Below are positions 1 to 8,921 of a DNA stretch of 55,935 nucleotides, piece by piece (within the stretch, counting starts at the first letter, position 1; every line of letters begins with the position of its first letter). Source of the DNA: Clostridia bacterium (GTDB taxonomy: Bacteria > Bacillota > Clostridia > Lachnospirales > Lachnospiraceae); contig JAJQEA010000390.1 in NCBI GenBank assembly GCA_021201905.1, positions 1 through 55,935 of the forward strand. Direction: 5' to 3'. The notes beneath the pieces are model-generated. The model ran no database searches. It was given only the letters and a program-made list of their open reading frames with translations, and had not been told where the DNA came from. The position numbers and the translations under genes were made by a program.

Positions 1-467
1 TCCTCCAGTACCCTGGGCTGGAGGAGTCCGCTTCCAAGGACCCTGTCCTCCAGAAAACGGTTCAGCACCCGCTGCCCCATACGGCGTTCATCCTGCCAGA
101 CGTTTTCCCGAATCAGTATTTCCACCATCTTCTTCACAATTTGGCCATAGCCGGCCACTTCCTCATACCGGCCTGTGATGCCGATAACGCCGGCAATGCT
201 TCCGGCCTGGTACACAGGCAGGTTAAGCCCCGGACGGGAGGTGAAGGTAGCCTCCTCGTCCCTCACATACAGCTCATCCAGATGCTCCCTGACGACTTTC
301 CTGGCCCCCTCATGAAGCGTGCCGATTCGCTCCGGATCCGTACTGGCTATGACATAACCTTCCGGATCCATCATATTAATATGCTGGCCCACAATGGCCC
401 CCACTTCCTCCACAATGGCCTGGGCTCCCTGCCGTGAAAGCCTCAGCGCCTGCCCTGTCTGTTCCAT
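1..467 (-). CDS. CdaR-family sugar diacid regulator, 5' part (cut by window edge)
   Basis: An open frame of 155 codons runs off the left edge. It starts at the ATG at 465-467, with a GGTGG-type ribosome site a few bases upstream. The visible part matches the N-terminal sugar-diacid recognition domain of CdaR-type activators: it begins MEQTGQALRLS, and residues 30-45 carry the typical INMMDPEGYVIASTDPERIG stretch, followed by a VIGITGRYEEV segment. Family members sense glucarate, galactarate or glycerate and activate catabolic genes through a C-terminal HTH, which lies outside this window. A sugar-acid operon sits at the far right of the window, but nothing links the two. The domain is clear; the ligand is unknown. 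Confidence 0.8.
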   Translation of the reverse strand, partial: MEQTGQALRLSRQGAQAIVEEVGAIVGQHINMMDPEGYVIASTDPERIGTLHEGARKVVREHLDELYVRDEEATFTSRPGLNLPVYQAGSIAGVIGITGRYEEVAGYGQIVKKMVEILIRENVWQDERRMGQRVLNRFLEDRVLGSGLLQPRVLE

Positions 468-520
468 CCATTCCACCTGCCTTTATACCATCCTGCCTGT
501 TTTGCGGCCCTCTGTATGCC

Positions 521-567
521 AAAAGGGGGCTGCGGCACAGGGGACACCCCCATGGCCGCAGCTCCCC
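521..567 (-). terminator. Probable intrinsic terminator of glyA
   Basis: On the minus strand, GGGGAGCTGCGGC (567-555) pairs with GCCGCAGCCCCC (536-525), with one bulged A. Four Ts follow at 524-521. It begins 48 bases past the glyA stop. The U-run is short, so termination may be partial. Confidence 0.5.
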
Positions 568-614
568 ATATTCATTGCTGTTCCCTCATGTTTCTTTTAT
601 CACGTTCCCCGGAT

Positions 615-1862
615 CTACTGATAAATGGGGTATTTGTCACAGAGCTTTGTCACTTCTCCCCTGATATAATCCGCTTTATTCTCAAAATCCGTGGCAGCCA
701 GCCAAATGCACTCGGCAATCTTCGGCATGTCCTCTTCCTTAAGGCCCCTGGTGGTAATGGCCGGTGTCCCGATGCGCACGCCTGAAGTGACAAACGGGCT
801 TCTGGGATCGTTTGGAACCGTATTCTTGTTCAGGGTGATGTACACCTCATCGCAGCGGTTCTGCAGCTCCTTGCCCGACACTTCCATGCCGCGCAGATCA
901 ACCAGCATCAGATGGTTGTCCGTTCCGTCCGTAAGGAGCTTGAAGCCCTGTTTTTTAAGAGCCTGGGCAAGAGCCTTTGCATTGGCCGTCACCTGGCGCT
1001 GGTATGACTTGAATTCAGGCTTTAATGCCTCTCCAAAGCACACAGCTTTTCCCGCAATCACATGCTCCAGCGGACCGCCCTGGGTTCCCGGGAAAATGGC
1101 CTTGTTGAAATTAAATCTCTCAGCCGCCTCCTTGTTTGCCAGAATCATGCCGCCCCTTGGGCCCCTCAATGTCTTGTGGGTGGTGGTGGTCACCACGTCC
1201 GCATAAGGAATGGGGCTGGGATGTTCGCCCGCAGCCACCAGGCCCGCGATATGGGCCATATCAACCATGAGATAAGCGCCAACTTCGTCAGCGATTTCAC
1301 GAAACCGCTTGAAATCAATGGTCCGGGCATAGGCGCTGGCACCTGCTATGATAAGCTTTGGCCTAGCTTCCTTCGCAATCCGCTCCAGCTCATCGTAGTC
1401 GATGAACCCCTTGTCATTTACTCCATAAGGTACGATATGAAAGTAAAGGCCGGAAAAATTCACAGGGCTTCCGTGGGTGAGATGGCCGCCGTGGTCCAGG
1501 TTCATTCCCATGACCGTGTCTCCTGCTTTCAGCATGGCAACAAACACCGCCATATTGGCCTGGGCGCCTGAATGAGGCTGTACATTGGCGTAATCACAGC
1601 CGAACAGCTTCTTAGCACGTTCAATGGCAAGGGTTTCCACCACGTCCACGCACTGGCATCCGCCGTAATAACGTTTTCCCGAATATCCTTCCGCGTACTT
1701 ATTGGTAAGAACCGTCCCCATAGCCATCATGACAGGCTCTGACACGATATTCTCTGATGCGATAAGTTCCAGGTTGCGTCTCTGGCGCGCGCATTCGGCC
1801 TGAATGGCCTCGCCCACTTCCTTGTCATATCCGGTAATAAAATCCATTACTTCATTAACCAT
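615..1862 (-). CDS. glyA: Serine hydroxymethyltransferase
   Basis: GlyA is the cytoplasmic PLP enzyme that interconverts serine plus tetrahydrofolate with glycine plus 5,10-methylene-tetrahydrofolate, the main source of one-carbon units. The 415-residue protein is the usual bacterial length. It shows the N-terminal LIASENIVS motif (residues 33-41), [13 protein letters not shown] (56-68), and the PLP-lysine motif [14 protein letters not shown] with Lys230. The start ATG follows a GGAAGAGG ribosome site. A good promoter lies 43 bases upstream and a terminator-like hairpin follows, so the gene is probably monocistronic. Confidence 0.97.
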   Translation of the reverse strand: MVNEVMDFITGYDKEVGEAIQAECARQRRNLELIASENIVSEPVMMAMGTVLTNKYAEGYSGKRYYGGCQCVDVVETLAIERAKKLFGCDYANVQPHSGAQANMAVFVAMLKAGDTVMGMNLDHGGHLTHGSPVNFSGLYFHIVPYGVNDKGFIDYDELERIAKEARPKLIIAGASAYARTIDFKRFREIADEVGAYLMVDMAHIAGLVAAGEHPSPIPYADVVTTTTHKTLRGPRGGMILANKEAAERFNFNKAIFPGTQGGPLEHVIAGKAVCFGEALKPEFKSYQRQVTANAKALAQALKKQGFKLLTDGTDNHLMLVDLRGMEVSGKELQNRCDEVYITLNKNTVPNDPRSPFVTSGVRIGTPAITTRGLKEEDMPKIAECIWLAATDFENKADYIRGEVTKLCDKYPIYQ

Positions 1863-1904
1863 TATCTTACCTCTTCCTTTCGCAATGACAGCCTTTTTCT
1901 GCTG

Positions 1905-1933
1905 ATTATAGCCTATATAACAACAAATTGCAA
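1905..1933 (-). promoter_or_regulatory. Promoter of glyA
   Basis: On the minus strand, a -35 box TTGCAA (1933-1928) is followed by 17 bases and a perfect -10 box TATAAT (1910-1905). It faces glyA, leaving a leader of about 35 bases. Confidence 0.75.
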
Positions 1934-2030
1934 GACATATGGCAGAGCCCCTTTCTCTTTGTCTGTTAATTTTTTATCACTGTTTTTCTTAAGAATTCCA
2001 TAATAATTGTAGCACTTTCTTTAAACTTTA

Positions 2031-2062
2031 GACACAATTCGGACACAATTATAGGATATTAT
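2031..2062 (+). promoter_or_regulatory. Candidate activator site and -10 box for the small lipoprotein gene
   Basis: GACACAATT occurs twice, at 2031-2039 and 2042-2050, exactly 11 bp apart (one helical turn). Seven bases later comes a -10-like TATTAT (2057-2062). No recognisable -35 box exists, and the repeats cover that position. This is the layout of a promoter activated by a tandemly bound regulator. The regulator is unknown. Confidence 0.35.
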
Positions 2063-2131
2063 CAAACTCGTTCCATAAAAATTTGTGTTTGGAAAGTCTC
2101 ACTGGGAGGCTTTCAGAGGAGGAAAACTATT

Positions 2132-2491
2132 ATGAAGAAGACAATCGCAAAATCCATGACCGCTATTATGGCAGCAGCTATGATCGCAGGAAGCCTGACC
2201 GCTTGCGGCGGCAGCGACAACAAGGCTGAGACCACCACTGCTGTTGAGACCACAGTAGAGGCTACTGAGGCTGTTGAGGAGACCACTGCTGAGGCTGCTG
2301 ACGCTGAGGAGTCCACCGAGGCTGCTGACGCTGAGGAGTCCACTGAGGCTGCTGACGCTGAGGAGTCTACCGAGGCTGCTGACGCAGAAGAGTCCACCGA
2401 GGCTGATGAGACTGAGGCTTCCAAGGAAGAAGCTGCCAGCGAGGCTAATGCTGAGGTTGCAGAGGAAACAACTGAGGCAGCTCAGAACTAA
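2132..2491 (+). CDS. Small acidic repeat-containing lipoprotein
   Basis: This is a 119-residue predicted lipoprotein. The signal peptide (MKKTIAKS, then a hydrophobic core) ends in the lipobox LTAC with Cys25 as the lipidation site, so the mature chain should be tethered to the outer face of the membrane. The rest has no recognisable domain and is almost entirely Ala, Glu, Thr and Asp. It includes four copies of EAADAEEST (residues 54-89), encoded by four 27-bp repeats. It resembles the flexible linker that follows the lipid anchor in many Lachnospiraceae binding proteins, but with no binding domain attached. AGGAGG precedes the ATG, and the gene is flanked by its own terminator. Function is unknown. 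Confidence 0.8.
   Translation: MKKTIAKSMTAIMAAAMIAGSLTACGGSDNKAETTTAVETTVEATEAVEETTAEAADAEESTEAADAEESTEAADAEESTEAADAEESTEADETEASKEEAASEANAEVAEETTEAAQN
2291..2398 (+). repeat. Four tandem 27-bp coding repeats
   Basis: Units lie at 2291-2317, 2318-2344, 2345-2371 and 2372-2398. Each encodes EAADAEEST and they differ at only a few bases. A length that is a multiple of three lets copy number change without breaking the frame. Confidence 0.9.
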
Positions 2492-2505
2492 TCTTCTTTC
2501 ATGCC

Positions 2506-2543
2506 AAAAAGGGTGCTGTCCGCTGCGGCAGCACCCCTTTTTT
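2506..2543. terminator. Bidirectional intrinsic terminator
   Basis: GGGTGCTG (2511-2518) and CAGCACCC (2529-2536) form a perfect stem, flanked by a run of five As on the left and six Ts on the right. It can therefore stop transcripts of the lipoprotein gene (+) and of recJ (-). Confidence 0.9.
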
Positions 2544-2571
2544 ATCCTGATATTATGAAACTTCCTAAAAC

Positions 2572-4305
2572 TTACGAATGGAACTTCCAATTCTTCACCA
2601 CAATCTGCAAATTCCTGTTTCCGTTATACTCATTGATCCCCGGATAGTAGATAATATCCATGACGCGGCGGTCCCCCTTTTCCTCCATGAACAAATCCCC
2701 ATCCGTAAAAATCACGCCGTCCATGGCTGTTCCCTGTTCATTCACAAGGCTTACCCGCACCACATTCCGGTTCCGTCCCATGACCCTAGCACTGCGTATA
2801 AACATTCCCTTCTGGGCAAACTGGGGTTTCTCATTTCCCTGTCCATACGGTTCCAGCAGCTCCAGTTCCTCTATGAACGGTTCTGTTATGTATTCAAAGG
2901 GCATGGCCACATCGATCCACACCTTGGGTATAAAATCCTCTTCGGTCAGCCGCTCACAGGCGTTTTCGTTGAGACGGCGCCGGAATTCGTCCACATCCTT
3001 TTCCTCCAGTGAAAACCCGGCCGCCATGGGATGGCCCCCAAACTTTAACAGCAGGTCCTGCACCTCCACCAGGGACTGGAACATATGATATGCCTCTATG
3101 GAACGTCCCGAGCCCTTGACGCAGCCCTCGGCCCGCGTAAGCACATAGGAGGGCTTGTTGTACCGCTCCCTGAGACGCCCTGCCACAATGCCAGCCAATG
3201 ATTCGTGGCAGTCCGGTAGGAATACCACCAGCACCTTATCCTCCCGGTACAGCTCATCCACCATGGCTGCCGCCTGTTCAATTCCCTCCTGGGTCATATC
3301 CTTGCGCTGGTCGTTGAGAGCCTTTAATTCCTCTGCCATCCGGTCCGCCGCCGGCTCATCCTCACACAGAAGGAGTCCAAGGGCTATCTTGGCCGTCTGA
3401 AGCCGTCCGCTGGCATTCAGGCACGGTCCGATGACAAAGCCGATGTGATAGGCCGTGATGTTCCCTGCCTGGAGATTATTTTTCTCAATCAGCTTCTGAA
3501 GTCCCAGATTGGACGTATGTCCCAGCCTGGAGAGCCCCTCCTTTACAATGATGCGGTTCTCGCCCTGAAGCTTCATCACATCCCCCACCGTTGCAATGGC
3601 TGCGATTTCCAGCAGACTGAGCCATTCCTCCCTGGGTATATTATGGACCTCATAAAGCACCTGCACCAGCTTATAGGCCACCATGCCGCCGCATATATCG
3701 GGAAAGGGATAGAGGCTGTCCCTGCGCTTGGGATTGACCACGGCATCCGCGGGCGGCAGTATCTCCCTGCCCTCCGGCGTCTCACCGTCCTCGGTGAGTA
3801 TATCGTGATGATCCGTCACGATCACGGTCATCCCCAGCTCCTTGGCCCTGGCAATCTGGCTGATGGCGGCAATGCCGTTATCACAGGTAAGAATGGTGTC
3901 GATTCCGTCCTCTGCCGCTGCTTCTATAATCAATTCATTGATGCCGTATCCGTCCTTAATGCGGTCCGGAATCTCATAATCCACCTCAGCCCCAATCCTC
4001 TTTAATGCGCGGTAGAGAAGGTATGTGGAGCATACACCGTCTATATCGTAGTCTCCCACAATCCGTATACGCCTGCCTGCAGCCGCCTTCTGTCCGAGTA
4101 TCTCCACCGCCCGGTCCATGTCCGGCAGCAGGTGCGGATCGTGAAGCTGCTCCACGGAGCCGTGGAGATACCGTCCGATATCCTCCATATCCTCCAGACC
4201 GCGGTTTCGTATGATTCTGGCCGTTACCGGACTGATATGGTATTTTTCTGCAATTTTATTAAAGTCTGCCTTCTTGGCATACAGCATCCATCTTGCTTCT
4301 GTCAT
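2572..4305 (-). CDS. recJ: Single-stranded-DNA-specific exonuclease RecJ
   Basis: RecJ is a 5'-3' single-strand DNA exonuclease of recombination and mismatch/base-excision repair. The DHH phosphoesterase motifs are visible: RIVGDYDIDGVCS, VIVTDHHD and CLNASGR, followed by a DHHA1 domain containing KGSGRS. I place the start at the ATG at 4305 (MTEARWMLYAKK, 577 residues). The longer open frame would begin inside the preceding brnQ gene, whose stop is 19 bases upstream. The short gap suggests co-transcription with brnQ from the promoter at 5759-5787, ending at the bidirectional terminator. Confidence 0.95.
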   Translation of the reverse strand: MTEARWMLYAKKADFNKIAEKYHISPVTARIIRNRGLEDMEDIGRYLHGSVEQLHDPHLLPDMDRAVEILGQKAAAGRRIRIVGDYDIDGVCSTYLLYRALKRIGAEVDYEIPDRIKDGYGINELIIEAAAEDGIDTILTCDNGIAAISQIARAKELGMTVIVTDHHDILTEDGETPEGREILPPADAVVNPKRRDSLYPFPDICGGMVAYKLVQVLYEVHNIPREEWLSLLEIAAIATVGDVMKLQGENRIIVKEGLSRLGHTSNLGLQKLIEKNNLQAGNITAYHIGFVIGPCLNASGRLQTAKIALGLLLCEDEPAADRMAEELKALNDQRKDMTQEGIEQAAAMVDELYREDKVLVVFLPDCHESLAGIVAGRLRERYNKPSYVLTRAEGCVKGSGRSIEAYHMFQSLVEVQDLLLKFGGHPMAAGFSLEEKDVDEFRRRLNENACERLTEEDFIPKVWIDVAMPFEYITEPFIEELELLEPYGQGNEKPQFAQKGMFIRSARVMGRNRNVVRVSLVNEQGTAMDGVIFTDGDLFMEEKGDRRVMDIIYYPGINEYNGNRNLQIVVKNWKFHS

Positions 4306-4324
4306 TGTCTCATCCTGTCCTTGT

Positions 4325-5683
4325 CTATTCTTCCTGGTCTCCCATGACCGAGGAGTAAATGATACCGGCCGCCATCCCCGCAAATGCCGGCACAATCCAC
4401 CCCAATCCCGCTCCGTATCCGGGCAGGAACGTAGTTGCCTGGGTAAGGAAGGGAATCACGAATTTACTCTGCTCCAGGGCATATACCACACTGACTGCGC
4501 CCGTAAACAGAATGGCCGCCGGATACATGGCCGGCCACCTTCTTGTAAGCGGCCCTAAAAACGCCAGCACAATCAGCACAATGGCGATTGGGTAAATGGC
4601 GTTCAGAACCGGCACTGACACAGCCAGTATCTTATTAAGGCCTGCACTGGATATAATCAGGCTAATCAGGGCAAATAAAAACACCCATACTCTGTAGCCG
4701 ATTACAGGTATGATAGAATTGAAATACTGGCTGCAGCAGCTGAGAAGCCCCACGCATGTATTAAAACAGGCGATGAGAAAAATAAGTCCCAGTATCATCA
4801 TGCCGGCGTTTCCAAAAAGGTTTCCCGCAACATAGGTAAGTATCCTTGCCCCATTATCCATGCTGCCGGCCACGGCTCCCGCCGGCGCACCGATGTGGGC
4901 CAGAGCCGCATAAATAAGGGCCAGCAGAATACCTGCTATGATCCCCGCCTTAATAGTTTCCCTGACAATGGCACCCTCCTGGTCCACTCCCTTGGCCTGT
5001 ATATTGATGGCAATAATAATTCCAAAATTCAGGGCCGCAATGGTATCCATGGTCTGGTATCCCTCCAGGAAACCCGCCACAGCGGGGCCGGACTTATAGA
5101 TGGCCTCGGGGGCGCCGTAATGCCCCATGGGCCACACCAGGCATCCGATAAAGATAACACTGATAAGCACCAGCAATGTGGGGCACAATATCTTCCCCAG
5201 CCTGTCCGTCAGCTTATCCGGCCTGAATGCTACTGCCATGGCAGCCGCAAAGAACACCACGGAATATCCGAACTGTGCCATGGTCTGGACCGTAAAGCCG
5301 GTCCCGCTTACCGTGCTGTTCAGAGCAACGCCCATCTGCTCAAGAACCGGGAACACCGTCATCTCAAAGGAAGTGCTGGAGGTTCTGGGAATGGCCAGGC
5401 ACGGTCCTATGGAGAGATAGATAAGAAGGGTAAACAGGAATGCAAAGCCGGGGTGCACCCTGCCCGCCAGCTTGCCAATGCCGCCCGAAAGGGCAACCGC
5501 AGCCACTCCCAGGACAGGAAGCCCCACCGCGCTGAGCAGAAAACCCGACATGGCCTTCCAGGTCATCACTCCTGCCTGGGCACCAAGAAAAGGCGGGAAA
5601 ATCAAATTCCCCGCGCCAAAAAACATAGAAAACAACGTAAATCCCACAAGCAGAAGATTCTGCTTCGACAATTTCTGCTTCAT
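4325..5683 (-). CDS. brnQ: Branched-chain amino acid:cation symporter, BrnQ/LIVCS family
   Basis: This 452-residue multi-pass membrane protein should import leucine, isoleucine and valine with Na+ or H+. The family signature FFGAGNLIFPPFLG sits in the first membrane segment, and about twelve hydrophobic segments follow. The start ATG at 5683 (MKQKLSKQN) has a GGGGA ribosome site; the longer open frame begins upstream of any ribosome site. It is first in a two-gene unit with recJ. Confidence 0.93.
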   Translation of the reverse strand: MKQKLSKQNLLLVGFTLFSMFFGAGNLIFPPFLGAQAGVMTWKAMSGFLLSAVGLPVLGVAAVALSGGIGKLAGRVHPGFAFLFTLLIYLSIGPCLAIPRTSSTSFEMTVFPVLEQMGVALNSTVSGTGFTVQTMAQFGYSVVFFAAAMAVAFRPDKLTDRLGKILCPTLLVLISVIFIGCLVWPMGHYGAPEAIYKSGPAVAGFLEGYQTMDTIAALNFGIIIAINIQAKGVDQEGAIVRETIKAGIIAGILLALIYAALAHIGAPAGAVAGSMDNGARILTYVAGNLFGNAGMMILGLIFLIACFNTCVGLLSCCSQYFNSIIPVIGYRVWVFLFALISLIISSAGLNKILAVSVPVLNAIYPIAIVLIVLAFLGPLTRRWPAMYPAAILFTGAVSVVYALEQSKFVIPFLTQATTFLPGYGAGLGWIVPAFAGMAAGIIYSSVMGDQEE

Positions 5684-5758
5684 ATTTTTATCCCCGCTCA
5701 ATACAAAATAAGAGATAAGAATCAAACTTCCCCGCTCTTTCTTACCTCTGCTCGTAAC

Positions 5759-5787
5759 ATAATACCACAAAATACGACATCTTTCAA
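5759..5787 (-). promoter_or_regulatory. Promoter of brnQ-recJ
   Basis: On the minus strand, TTGAAA (5787-5782) and TATTAT (5764-5759) are separated by 17 bases, about 75 bases before the brnQ start. Confidence 0.6.
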
Positions 5788-5873
5788 GAAGGTTGCATCA
5801 TTGTGGCAGTTTGCGGTGATGGCGGTGATGTTGGCATTGATGTTGGCATTTTAAAATTTTTTTCAAAAACCCA

Positions 5874-5902
5874 TTGACATTTCTCCCCAGACAGGCTATA
5901 AT
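5874..5902 (+). promoter_or_regulatory. Promoter of tRNA-Arg(ACG)
   Basis: This is a full-consensus sigma-A promoter: TTGACA (5874-5879), a 17-base spacer, and TATAAT (5897-5902), 40 bases before the tRNA. Confidence 0.9.
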
Positions 5903-5942
5903 AATTTTTACGCTGTTAGAGATAGAAATCAAACAGCAGCAT

Positions 5943-6016
5943 GCGTCAGTAGCTCAGCTGGATAGAGCATACGGCTACGGACCGTAGTGTCGGGAGTTCG
6001 AATCTTCTCTGGCGCA
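5943..6016 (+). tRNA. tRNA-Arg (anticodon ACG)
   Basis: A complete cloverleaf is visible. The acceptor stem pairs GCGTCAG with CTGGCGC, the anticodon stem is TACGG/CCGTA with loop CTACGGA (anticodon ACG, reading CGN with inosine), and the T-loop is TTCGAAT. The discriminator base is A and no CCA is encoded. Confidence 0.96.
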
Positions 6017-6021
6017 TGAAG

Positions 6022-6060
6022 AAAACCTCGCAGGTGTAAGCCTTGCGGGGTTTTTGTTTT
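6022..6060. terminator. Terminator of tRNA-Arg, probably bidirectional
   Basis: AACCTCGCAGG (6024-6034) pairs with CCTTGCGGGGTT (6041-6052), with one mismatch or bulge. TTTTTGTTTT follows on the plus strand. Read the other way, the stem ends in TTTTC and could also stop transcripts of the gene at 6086-6397. Confidence 0.8.
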
Positions 6061-6085
6061 CAGTGAACCAAAAAGAGGGCAGCCA

Positions 6086-6397
6086 TTACTGGTTGTCCTC
6101 CATCACCTCTCTCACCTTCTCCAGCATCACCGGTGTCAGCTTAAGAATCCGCTGTTTTTTAGACACCTTCCCCACGGCTTCCTCAAAGCTCATACCATTA
6201 CCAGCCGTCATGGCATCCTTCACCAGGATATAGTAAAGCATAACCGCCTTTTTATCTTCCTTGGGAAGCTTTTCCCTGAGCTGCTGCTCCACAGCCGCCT
6301 TCTGGGCCGTGCCCCCCGGAAAAATGCGGTGCAGATATTCCCTCTCCTCCTGCTCCCGCTCCTCCTTGCTCTTGATCTCAAATCCGAATATATTCAT
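6086..6397 (-). CDS. Small conserved protein of unknown function
   Basis: This is a 103-residue, highly charged, probably cytoplasmic protein that I do not recognise. The true start is the ATG at 6397 (MNIFGFEIKSKEERE): it follows AGGAGGGG at ideal spacing, and a promoter lies only 44 bases upstream, so the longer open frame is not used. The N-terminal third is rich in Glu, Lys and Arg and could be a coiled coil. The remainder is predicted helical (KKAVMLYYILVKDAM, then SFEEAVGKVSKKQR). It is transcribed alone. Confidence 0.7.
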   Translation of the reverse strand: MNIFGFEIKSKEEREQEEREYLHRIFPGGTAQKAAVEQQLREKLPKEDKKAVMLYYILVKDAMTAGNGMSFEEAVGKVSKKQRILKLTPVMLEKVREVMEDNQ

Positions 6398-6440
6398 ATT
6401 CCCCTCCTGCGCACTCACACCAATCACTAAATATAGTACA

Positions 6441-6469
6441 AGTATAAAATCCAGAGAGAAGTACGTCAA
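6441..6469 (-). promoter_or_regulatory. Promoter of the gene at 6086-6397
   Basis: On the minus strand, TTGACG (6469-6464), a 17-base spacer and TATACT (6446-6441). Confidence 0.7.
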
Positions 6470-6525
6470 GAAGTTTCTCAGTGTTATCCGCTGCCCGTTA
6501 CCCACTGTTTATTATCCGCTGCCAA

Positions 6526-7818
6526 TTATCCCTCCCGCCCCGCTTCCATATTTTCAAATACAGCCCTGTCCACGCCGCCGTCCTGGAATGCCACCACAGT
6601 GGTGCACACTGCATCCCCGGTAATGTTGACAGCCGTCCTGCTCATATCCAATATGCGGTCAATTCCCATAATCAGGGCTATGGCCTCCACCGGCAGGCCC
6701 ACTGATGCAAATACCATGGAAAGGGTAATCAGTCCCACCCCCGGAACACCGGCCGTTCCCACGGAAGCCAGGGTGGCGGTCAGTATCACGGTCAGATAAT
6801 CTGCCACGGACAGGTGGATTCCAAATGCCTGGGACGCGAACACCACAGCCACCCCCTGCATGATGGCTGTGCTGTCCATGTTGATCGTGGCCCCCAGGGG
6901 TATGGTAAAGGAAGAAATATGCCGCGGCACCCCCATCTTCCTGTGCAGGGTATCGATGGACATGGGAATGGTTGCGTTGGACGTCGCGGTGGAAAACGCA
7001 AAGCCCATTACCGGAAGGAATTTCCTGAGAAATTTTACAGGACTCAGCCCTGTAAACCCCTTAAGGATCGCCATGTAGACCACCAGCCCCTGTATAGCCA
7101 GTGCAATCATGACCCCTGCCATGTATTTAAGCAGGGGCAGAAACGCGTCAAAACCAATGCCGGAAAACGTCCTGGCAGTCAGGCAGAACACGCCGTAGGG
7201 AGCCAGCTTCATGACCATGACTGTCATCTGCATCATCACATCATTAAACTGGCTGAATAAATTCCCCACCGTCTGGACCCCTTCCCCCAGACCGGCCAGA
7301 ATAATTCCCACAATCAGCGCAAAAAGGATGATGGACAGCATATCCCCGTCTGCCAGCGCCCTCACCGGATTGACCGGAATGATAGCCAAAAGCGTGTCCG
7401 CCAGCCCTTCCTTTTCTCCGATATTGACCTGGGCTGTTTCCAGAACAGTAAGATCTAACCCGGCTCCCGGATTAATCACTTGGGCAGTCAGTATGGCCGC
7501 GGTGATGGCCAGCGCAGTGGTTGCAAGATAAAATCCCAGTGTCTTTACTCCTATTTTTCCCAGTTTCTTCGTATCCCCCATGGACATGCTGCCGCACACC
7601 AGGGAGCAGAATACCAATGGCACCACCAGCATCTGCATCAGACGCAGGAATCCGTTTCCTATCAGATAAAATATTCCGTCTATGAGCAGTGCGTCCCGGA
7701 CCCTCCCTTCCGGAACAGCGTAATGAAGAAGGATGCCCGCGGCAGCTCCCAGCGCAAGCCCAATGAAGATAGCGGTGGTAAGTCCCGGCCTTTTCCTATT
7801 TTCCATAGCCGATACCAT
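6526..7818 (-). CDS. Dicarboxylate/amino acid:cation symporter (SDF/DAACS family)
   Basis: This 430-residue membrane protein of the glutamate-transporter fold imports C4-dicarboxylates or acidic/neutral amino acids with Na+ or H+. Visible marks are the N-terminal hydrophobic segments, the serine-rich re-entrant region FAFSTATSNATIPMS, and the substrate-binding helix region NMDSTAIMQG with a later DRILDMSRTAVNITGD. The start is uncertain: ATG at 7818 has GAGG at good spacing, while ATG at 7806 is also possible. It overlaps the end of the upstream reductase gene, so the two are probably co-transcribed. The substrate cannot be read from sequence alone. Confidence 0.9.
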   Translation of the reverse strand: MVSAMENRKRPGLTTAIFIGLALGAAAGILLHYAVPEGRVRDALLIDGIFYLIGNGFLRLMQMLVVPLVFCSLVCGSMSMGDTKKLGKIGVKTLGFYLATTALAITAAILTAQVINPGAGLDLTVLETAQVNIGEKEGLADTLLAIIPVNPVRALADGDMLSIILFALIVGIILAGLGEGVQTVGNLFSQFNDVMMQMTVMVMKLAPYGVFCLTARTFSGIGFDAFLPLLKYMAGVMIALAIQGLVVYMAILKGFTGLSPVKFLRKFLPVMGFAFSTATSNATIPMSIDTLHRKMGVPRHISSFTIPLGATINMDSTAIMQGVAVVFASQAFGIHLSVADYLTVILTATLASVGTAGVPGVGLITLSMVFASVGLPVEAIALIMGIDRILDMSRTAVNITGDAVCTTVVAFQDGGVDRAVFENMEAGREG

Positions 7819-8689
7819 CCTTTCCCTCAGCCCGTCTCCGGCTTCCGGTTCGCCATTCCTCCATATACGCCTCCAGCATCTCCTTCCAATGGGGCAGGAG
7901 ATGCATGCCGGATATGCGCAGCATCATATTGTCCAGCACGCTGTAGGAAGGCCTCATGGAGCTTAAGGTGTCCTCAGAGGCCTTCACTGGTTCCACCGGG
8001 ACCTGATAACCCGCCAGCCGGACAGCCTCCTTTGCCAGCTCATACCGGCTGCAGAAGCCCTGGCCCGTCACATGGTACAATCCGTCCTCGCCGTGCTCCA
8101 TCAGCTCTATGACCTTGGCGGCCAGTCCGTCAGCCCCCGTGGGGGATGCCATCTGGTCCGAGGCAGCCCTGATGGTCTTGCCCTGGCCGGCCATCTCCAG
8201 AATACGCCCCAGGTATGGGCTTCCATCCCCGAATATCCAGGAACTGCGCACAATGATATGGCGGTTGCAGAACTCCCTTACAAAATTTTCACCTGCCATC
8301 TTGGACTTGCCGTACACGGTCCGCGGCGAGACAGGGTCAAATTCCGTATAAGGCACCTGGCTTTCCCCGTCAAACACATCGTCTGTGGACATCTGGACCA
8401 GCCTGGACTTCCCCATTCTGGCGGCAACACTCAGATTCCTGGCCCCCAGTGCATTTACCCGGTATGCCTCCTCCGGCCGGTCCTCACAGGCAGACACATC
8501 GGTCAGGCCGGCGCAGTTCACAATATAATGGGGTCTGTTGATATGGGCGTATTCCATCACAGTCTCTGAATCCGTGATATCCACCGAATCCACATCCGTC
8601 AAAAGCAGCTCCACCGGCCTGGACGCCAGAATATCTGTCATTTTTCTGCCAACCCGTCCTCCGGCCCCGCATATCCATATTTTCAGCAT
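7796..8689 (-). CDS. RmlD-like NAD(P)-dependent sugar-nucleotide reductase (SDR)
   Basis: This 297-residue extended short-chain dehydrogenase has the RmlD (dTDP-4-dehydrorhamnose reductase) layout: an N-terminal dinucleotide-binding GAGGRVG, the VNCAGLTDVSACE segment, STDDVFDG, and the catalytic YGKSK. RmlD makes dTDP-rhamnose. No other rml genes are nearby, so the substrate here may differ. The ATG at 8689 follows GGAG at five bases and is preferred over an upstream in-frame ATG. The gene overlaps the start of the downstream symporter. Confidence 0.8.
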   Translation of the reverse strand: MLKIWICGAGGRVGRKMTDILASRPVELLLTDVDSVDITDSETVMEYAHINRPHYIVNCAGLTDVSACEDRPEEAYRVNALGARNLSVAARMGKSRLVQMSTDDVFDGESQVPYTEFDPVSPRTVYGKSKMAGENFVREFCNRHIIVRSSWIFGDGSPYLGRILEMAGQGKTIRAASDQMASPTGADGLAAKVIELMEHGEDGLYHVTGQGFCSRYELAKEAVRLAGYQVPVEPVKASEDTLSSMRPSYSVLDNMMLRISGMHLLPHWKEMLEAYMEEWRTGSRRRAEGKDGIGYGK

Positions 8690-8812
8690 CCCGCTCCATC
8701 CTTCCATATATAACTGAATTGCTATACTTTTTCCATAAATACATCAGGTAGTATCTGCAATTGCACGTTCTTCATACACCCGGCGGAGCAGAAGTCAGGA
8801 ATTCAGCGCTGC

Positions 8813-8840
8813 AAAAAAGCCCGGGCATAAAACGCCCGGA
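8813..8840 (-). terminator. Intrinsic terminator of the peptide/amide module
   Basis: On the minus strand, CCGGGC and GCCCGG form a GC-only stem around a 7-base loop, followed by GC and six Ts. It lies about 80 bases past the acetamidase/formamidase stop. Confidence 0.85.
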
Positions 8841-8921
8841 CCTCTTGGCAGCTCTAATCAGAGACTATTATAAAAGACTGTTATAAAAAAACAATATAAA
8901 AGGCCGGTATGTGGGCCAATA

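Noticed and set aside
4895-5854. A 319-codon plus-strand open frame
   Set aside because: It lies antisense to brnQ, has no ribosome site and has a composition typical of a shadow frame.
6484-6525. TTATCCGCTGCC occurring twice, as a possible REP element
   Set aside because: Two short copies 25 bases apart with no palindrome or wider recurrence noticed; probably a chance local duplication.
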